Assembly (NCBI GenBank): GCA_903953145.1 | Contig: CAJBIL010000201.1 | Coordinates: 1-5,384 of the forward strand | Direction: 5' to 3' | Source: an uncultured beta proteobacterium | GTDB taxonomy: Bacteria; Pseudomonadota; Gammaproteobacteria; Burkholderiales; Rhodocyclaceae | DNA length: 5,384 nt | Part shown: piece after piece, positions 1 to 5,384 of the stretch | Numbering within the stretch: position 1 is the stretch's first letter | Layout: each line of letters opens with the position of its first letter | Made by a program: the position numbers and the translations under genes | Notes under the pieces: generated by a model | Database searches by the model: none | What the model was told of the DNA's origin: nothing | The model's input: only the letters and a program-made list of their open reading frames with translations

Positions 1-409
1 GATCAAACCTTGGCGAAAATTTCGTCAGAAACGGTTTCATCAGCAGATCTTCCTTGATCACATGCTTGATCAGCCAATCCCGCAGCAAGGTTGTGAAATG
101 CTCGACCGATTCCTCTGTCCATTCTTCACCGATCTCCTGCCGGACTTCGCTCAGCCGGGTTAGCAGCATCGCGTGCGAGTCATGAATACGGGCAACATGG
201 CTATAACCGACTGCCGTGGCGATCTTTTCCTCGGAGACGAAATGCGTTTCTGAGTAACGCGTCAACTCATCGAGTGCAACATTCAACGCCCGCCGGTTTT
301 TCGAAAGCAGATTATTCTCGACCTGATTGATGATCTCGATCAGGTGCTTGTGATCGTCGTCAATCACATCATTACCCACGCTCAGTTGCTCACGCCACGC
401 CAGTCCCAT
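1..409 (-). CDS. Bacteriohemerythrin (di-iron oxygen-binding protein), 3' end cut by window edge
   Basis: Hemerythrins are small four-helix proteins that bind O2 reversibly at a non-haem di-iron centre in the cytoplasm. In bacteria they serve oxygen sensing, storage or delivery. The 136 residues visible are open to the window edge with no stop; single-domain members are usually about 130-150 residues, so little is missing. Family marks, in order: Trp5 near the N-terminus, IDDDHKHL (His20), the HFVSEE motif (His56, Glu60), RIHDSH (His76, His79), and WLIKHVIKEDLL (His116, Asp121). These supply the expected iron ligands, except that the usual H-x3-H pair appears as H-x2-H (His76/His79), so one ligand seems shifted by a residue. 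The start is chosen because GAGGG lies 7 bases upstream of the ATG and the alternative ATG 20 bases upstream is out of frame. The gene diverges from the signalling cluster. The family call is secure; the physiological role is not visible. Confidence 0.93.
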   Translation of the reverse strand, partial: MGLAWREQLSVGNDVIDDDHKHLIEIINQVENNLLSKNRRALNVALDELTRYSETHFVSEEKIATAVGYSHVARIHDSHAMLLTRLSEVRQEIGEEWTEESVEHFTTLLRDWLIKHVIKEDLLMKPFLTKFSPRFD

Positions 410-450
410 TTGTCTGCCCTCAAGTTCATGGAAATTGTTCAGTGGCAAGA

Positions 451-618
451 ATGCCCCAACAAACTTCAAAAAACTATTGGACAAAAGTCATAGTGCCGGG
501 ATTTTTTATTGCCGGGAATTTTGCTGCTGCCCTGCAAGCCGCATGGATCAATGATCTAGCAGATGCATATGCTGAAGAGTGGCGTATTCATTGGGCTTCA
601 GCTAATGCCATGACGTAG
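451..618 (+). CDS. Possible small hydrophobic protein, 55 residues, unrecognised
   Basis: A short ORF in the otherwise empty gap begins MPQQTSKNYW and has a hydrophobic stretch at about residues 13-31 (VIVPGFFIAGNF onward). A more polar, Trp-rich tail follows (Trp32, Trp44, Trp48) and ends in NAMT. The composition looks more protein-like than a random frame, with one hydrophobic helix long enough to sit in a membrane. Against it: there is no convincing Shine-Dalgarno before the ATG (only AAGA), a GTG at 442 is an equally unsupported start, and the frame stays open upstream through the antisense of the hemerythrin gene. It could instead be the decayed remnant of a longer gene, since nothing recognisable continues after the TAG in any frame. 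I do not recognise a family and assign no function. Confidence 0.3.
   Translation: MPQQTSKNYWTKVIVPGFFIAGNFAAALQAAWINDLADAYAEEWRIHWASANAMT
494..522. repeat. Short direct repeat, TGCCGGGA plus T-run, 16-base period
   Basis: TGCCGGGATTTTTT (from 494) recurs as TGCCGGGAATTTT (from 510), two copies in the same orientation spaced 16 bases start to start. It lies 85-113 bases upstream of the reverse-strand hemerythrin start and inside the doubtful 55-residue ORF. Two copies about 1.5 helical turns apart could be a paired protein-binding site or simple local duplication. No regulator can be named from the sequence. Confidence 0.4.
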
Positions 619-692
619 AACGCCAGTGGATGCGCCTTACAGCGATGGCTCGCGACAGGAAAATTTATTGATAGCGCACCGTAATTACGTTT

Positions 693-710
693 TCCGGCAT
701 CAAGGCCGGA
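693..710. repeat. Inverted repeat TCCGGC-N6-GCCGGA
   Basis: This is a perfect 6-base inverted repeat with a 6-base loop (ATCAAG). Read on the forward strand it is preceded, not followed, by a T-run. On the reverse strand it is followed by AAAAC. It therefore lacks the downstream U-tract of an intrinsic terminator in either direction. It may be an operator or part of a structured 5' leader for the downstream operon. Confidence 0.45.
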
Positions 711-716
711 GACTGC

Positions 717-747
717 CGCCCTTGACAAAGGGCGATCGCCCGGTCAA
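717..747 (+). promoter_or_regulatory. Overlapping palindromes with mutually exclusive hairpins, candidate operator or leader structure
   Basis: Three symmetric elements share bases. CGCCCTT (717-723) pairs with AAGGGCG (728-734) over a GACA loop, giving a perfect 7-bp stem. GGGCGATCGCCC (730-741) is a perfect 12-base palindrome. Outer arms TTGAC (722-726) and GTCAA (743-747) extend it into a larger imperfect dyad. The GGGCG at 730-734 can pair either upstream or downstream but not both. As DNA this resembles a dimeric repressor site lying over the spacer of a candidate promoter; as RNA it would be a two-state leader. No terminator-like T-run follows. The symmetry is directly visible; the function is inferred. 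Confidence 0.45.
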
Positions 748-750
748 AAG
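722..750 (+). promoter_or_regulatory. Candidate sigma-70 promoter for the response-regulator operon
   Basis: A perfect -35 hexamer TTGACA (722-727) is followed after 17 bases by CAAAAG, which matches the -10 consensus at only 3 of 6 positions. Neighbouring spacings of 16 and 18 also give only 3 of 6. The 12-base palindrome GGGCGATCGCCC fills most of the spacer. The poor -10 suggests either an activator-dependent promoter or a chance TTGACA. It lies about 100 bases before the first codon of the operon, a reasonable distance for a short leader. Confidence 0.25.
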
Positions 751-810
751 TGCATACAGTCGGCATTCGTCACAACATTCAAGACGACAAGTACAGCAAA
801 CCCTCGCAGC

Positions 811-816
811 GGGAAG
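811..816 (+). promoter_or_regulatory. Shine-Dalgarno GGGAAG that decides the response-regulator start
   Basis: GGGAAG abuts the ATG at 817 with no spacer but stands 6 bases before the in-frame ATG at 823, so 823 is the better start. A further in-frame ATG at 841, preceded by GAGAG, also remains possible. All three candidates lie before the receiver domain, so the choice does not affect function. Confidence 0.5.
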
Positions 817-822
817 ATGGCA

Positions 823-1986
823 ATGAATGCAGAGAGCAGGATGGATATTGAGCCCAACGATGCACCCCGGACAATTCTGATTGTCGACGACACGCCGCAA
901 AACCTCACCGTACTGAGCGAGTTACTCAAACCGCTGTATCGCGTGCGCGCCGGCAACTCGGGCGAGCGGGCATTGCGTGCGGCGGCCACCGAGCCACGCC
1001 CCGACCTGATTCTGCTGGATGTAATGATGCCCGACATGGACGGCCATGAGGTGTTGCGGCGCCTGCGCGCAGACCCGGCCACCCGCAACATCCCGGTGAT
1101 CTTTATTACCGGGATGGACGCCGCCGAGGACGAAGAGCGTGGCCTTGCGCTGGGGGCGGTGGATTACATCACCAAGCCGATCAACCCGGCGATTGTGCTG
1201 GCGCGGGTGCATACCCATCTTGAGCTTAAGCAGGCGCGCGACCGTCTGACCAACGCGAATGAATGGCTGGAGAGCGAAGTCGCACGCCGCATGAGCGAAA
1301 ACCTGCTGATTCAGGAATTGAGTGTGCGCGCCCTCGCCTGCCTGGCCGAAGTACGCGACAAGCAAACCGGCCACCATATTCTGCGCACACAAATCTATGT
1401 CGATACGCTGGCCAAACATCTTTGCACGCATGCGCGCTTCTGCGCGGCGCTCAGCGGCAATCGACTGACCATGGTGGTCAAAGCGGCACCGCTGCACGAT
1501 ATCGGCAAAGTCGGCGTGCCGGATGCGATTCTGCTCAAACCGGGACGCCTGACTGCCGAAGAGTACGAAACCATGAAAGCGCACCCGACCATCGGTGCCG
1601 ATGCGATCAACAAGGCCATGGAGCAGGCGCTCGACGGTGCCACCGGCATCGAGCTTGAACAAGCCAAACGCGCTTTCGACTTCCTCATCATCGCCAGGGA
1701 AATTGCGCTCTCACACCACGAAAAATGGGATGGAAGCGGCTATCCGGCCGGCCTGGCCGGTGATGACATTCCGGTTTCCGCAAGACTGATGGCGTTGGCC
1801 GATGTTTTCGATGCGCTGATCAATCGCCGCGTCTACAAGCCGGCACTGAGCTTTGCAGAAGCGTCGCAGATCATCTGCGACGGGCGCGGCAGTCATTTTG
1901 ACCCGGATGTCGTCGATGCCTTTATCGCCTGTAGTGATCGCTTTGCCGAGATCGCAGTGACTGCGGCCAACCCCGAGGAAAGTTGA
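823..1986 (+). CDS. Response regulator with receiver and HD-GYP domains, predicted cyclic-di-GMP phosphodiesterase
   Basis: Numbering is from the ATG at 823 (387 residues). Residues about 16-132 are a receiver: acidic pair Asp22/Asp23 in ILIVDD, phosphoacceptor Asp66 in LLLDVMMPDMDG, Thr96 in IFITG, and Lys118 in YITKP, all intact. A helical linker (about 133-165) leads to an HD-GYP domain with His225-Asp226 in LHDIGKVGVPD, Lys229, His254 in AHPTIG, the HHEKWDGSGYP motif (His298, His299, Gly306-Tyr307-Pro308), and Asp327 in ALADVFDAL. HD-GYP proteins hydrolyse cyclic-di-GMP to pGpG and/or GMP at a di- or tri-iron site in the cytoplasm. This layout (receiver then HD-GYP, no DNA-binding domain) is that of the RpfG-like class, with output controlled by phosphorylation. 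It is the first gene of the operon, 6 bases before the phosphatase gene, and the kinase encoded two genes downstream is the likely phosphodonor. Every catalytic motif is present, so activity is expected. Confidence 0.96.
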   Translation: MNAESRMDIEPNDAPRTILIVDDTPQNLTVLSELLKPLYRVRAGNSGERALRAAATEPRPDLILLDVMMPDMDGHEVLRRLRADPATRNIPVIFITGMDAAEDEERGLALGAVDYITKPINPAIVLARVHTHLELKQARDRLTNANEWLESEVARRMSENLLIQELSVRALACLAEVRDKQTGHHILRTQIYVDTLAKHLCTHARFCAALSGNRLTMVVKAAPLHDIGKVGVPDAILLKPGRLTAEEYETMKAHPTIGADAINKAMEQALDGATGIELEQAKRAFDFLIIAREIALSHHEKWDGSGYPAGLAGDDIPVSARLMALADVFDALINRRVYKPALSFAEASQIICDGRGSHFDPDVVDAFIACSDRFAEIAVTAANPEES

Positions 1987-1992
1987 ACACCC

Positions 1993-2649
1993 ATGAAGAA
2001 ACTGCTGCTTCTGGCGGTCGTCACCCTGCATGCGGGATTAACCTGTTCAGCCGCGCTGGCCGATGCGCTGGGCAACGCGCCGGCTGCTGCCGCGCAATTT
2101 GTTGAGATTCCGGCGACGACGGATACGCTCAAGCAACTGCGCAACGGCGGTTTTGTCCTCTACCTGCGGCACGGCAAAACTGACAACACCCGGGGCGACC
2201 GCGTGCCGGCAGTTGATCTGGACGACTGCACAACGCAACGCCCGCTGACGGAAGAAGGCCGCCAGATGGCCATGCGCGTGGGTGAGGCGATGCGCAAGGC
2301 ACAGATTCTGCTCGGTGAAATTCGCGTCAGCCCGCTTTGCCGCGCCAAAGAAAGTGCGGCTGCCGCCTTCCCGAAACAGGCAAACGTGATCGACAACAAG
2401 CTCATGTACACGGCCAACCTGACCGATGCCGAGAAAGCGCCGATCATCGCCAATACCAGGCTGTTGCTCTCGACACCGGTGGCAGCCGGCAGCAATCGGC
2501 TGCTGCTGGCACACGCCCCTAACCTGATGGATCTGATCGGCTACTTTCCGAAAGAAGGCACGGTGGTCATTTTCCAGCCCAAAAATAATGGCAATTTCGA
2601 GTACATCGCCAGCATCCCGCCAACGCTCTGGGCTGACCTGCTCCGCTAA
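1993..2649 (+). CDS. Secreted histidine-phosphatase-superfamily protein (phosphoglycerate-mutase fold), predicted periplasmic
   Basis: The 218 residues begin with a Sec signal peptide: MKK, then a Leu/Ala/Val-rich core, with likely cleavage after Ala-Leu-Ala at residue 23 (before Asp24). Cys18 is not in a good lipobox. The mature part carries superfamily marks: LRHGKTD (Arg59, catalytic His60, Gly61), SPLCRAKESA (Arg117), and a second His in LLLAHAPNL (His174). Members form a phosphohistidine intermediate and dephosphorylate small metabolites, sugars, proteins or lipopolysaccharide. The SixA branch acts on phospho-His of cytoplasmic relays; the Ais branch is exported and acts on lipopolysaccharide heptose phosphate. 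The signal peptide favours an envelope substrate, but none can be read from the sequence. GAGGAA, 12 bases before the ATG and inside the end of the upstream gene, plus a 6-base gap, suggest translational coupling. Superfamily and export are well supported; the substrate is unknown. Confidence 0.9.
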   Translation: MKKLLLLAVVTLHAGLTCSAALADALGNAPAAAAQFVEIPATTDTLKQLRNGGFVLYLRHGKTDNTRGDRVPAVDLDDCTTQRPLTEEGRQMAMRVGEAMRKAQILLGEIRVSPLCRAKESAAAAFPKQANVIDNKLMYTANLTDAEKAPIIANTRLLLSTPVAAGSNRLLLAHAPNLMDLIGYFPKEGTVVIFQPKNNGNFEYIASIPPTLWADLLR

Positions 2650-2669
2650 ACCGCTCAACAACACCCGCC

Positions 2670-5384
<2,715 letters not shown>

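Larger units (their letters stand above)
410..822. other. Divergent intergenic region between hemerythrin and the response-regulator operon
   Basis: This is the only long stretch without a secure gene, and it is visibly richer in A+T than the flanking coding DNA. It must carry the promoters for both divergent units. I see a possible 55-residue ORF, a short direct repeat at 494-522, a 10-base palindrome CGTAATTACG at 680-689, a 6-bp-stem hairpin at 693-710, and overlapping palindromes at 717-747 around a TTGACA. On the reverse strand I found no convincing -35/-10 pair for the hemerythrin gene and no site with proper sigma-54 spacing. A 66-codon forward frame starting at 626 runs into the regulator start and looks like chance: its composition is basic and low in hydrophobics, and it has no ribosome binding site. 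Confidence 0.6.

Noticed and set aside
440..470. Possible sigma-54 type promoter on the reverse strand (TTGGGGCATTCTTGCC)
   Set aside because: The GG to GC spacing is nine bases instead of ten, the consensus around it is poor, and it lies very close to the start codon.
668..690. FNR-type site at TTGATAGCGCACC
   Set aside because: Only the left half TTGAT is present; the ATCAA half is missing at the required spacing.
693..710. Intrinsic terminator at the TCCGGC/GCCGGA hairpin
   Set aside because: No T-run follows the stem on either strand and the stem is only 6 bp.
733..740. GCGATCGC as the cyanobacterial HIP1 repeat
   Set aside because: Only one copy was noticed, inside a larger palindrome, and gene content points to a proteobacterium.
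680..747. Cyclic-di-GMP riboswitch in the leader of the HD-GYP gene
   Set aside because: The hairpins suggested it, but the conserved GEMM core sequences and the paired-stem arrangement are not recognisable.
626..826. A 66-codon forward ORF in the intergenic region that runs into the regulator start
   Set aside because: It covers the palindromes and candidate promoter, has a basic low-hydrophobic composition and no Shine-Dalgarno, and nothing in it resembles a protein domain.
922..1662. A 246-codon reverse-strand ORF opposite the response regulator
   Set aside because: It is antisense to intact receiver and HD-GYP motifs, has no ribosome binding site logic, and its composition is typical of a shadow frame.

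Overview
The window is 5,384 bases of moderately GC-rich bacterial DNA. Genes are tightly packed except for one AT-richer gap of about 410 bases. It looks like a Gram-negative proteobacterium. The second protein of the forward gene cluster has a clear Sec signal peptide, and the third has a two-helix inner-membrane sensor layout. The signalling families present (single-domain hemerythrin, receiver/HD-GYP regulator, multi-PAS kinase) are abundant together in environmental Betaproteobacteria such as the Rhodocyclales. That placement is inferred from style and recall, not from a search.

Layout, left to right. (1) A reverse-strand gene, cut by the left edge, encodes a bacteriohemerythrin, an oxygen-binding di-iron protein. 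(2) An intergenic stretch (410-822) follows. It contains one possible 55-residue small ORF, a short direct repeat, an isolated hairpin and a set of overlapping palindromes around a perfect -35 hexamer. (3) A forward cluster of three genes with gaps of 6 and 20 bases, almost certainly one operon: a receiver/HD-GYP response regulator (predicted cyclic-di-GMP phosphodiesterase), an exported histidine-phosphatase-superfamily protein, and a large membrane-bound sensor histidine kinase. The kinase runs off the right edge after its HisKA domain and is at least 905 residues long.

How they may work together. The kinase has a periplasmic helical sensor region, a HAMP-like linker, a GAF-like domain, three PAS domains and a HisKA with an intact H-box. 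It is the natural phosphodonor for the receiver of the HD-GYP protein, whose phosphoacceptor Asp and HD/GYP active-site motifs are all intact, so the expected output is lowered cyclic-di-GMP. The secreted phosphatase between them is the odd member: it cannot reach a cytoplasmic phospho-relay, so it more likely acts on an envelope substrate or shapes the signal the kinase senses. The divergent hemerythrin may link the locus to oxygen, but only position suggests this. The kinase domains beyond HisKA lie outside the window. No RNA genes, CRISPR arrays or mobile elements were seen.
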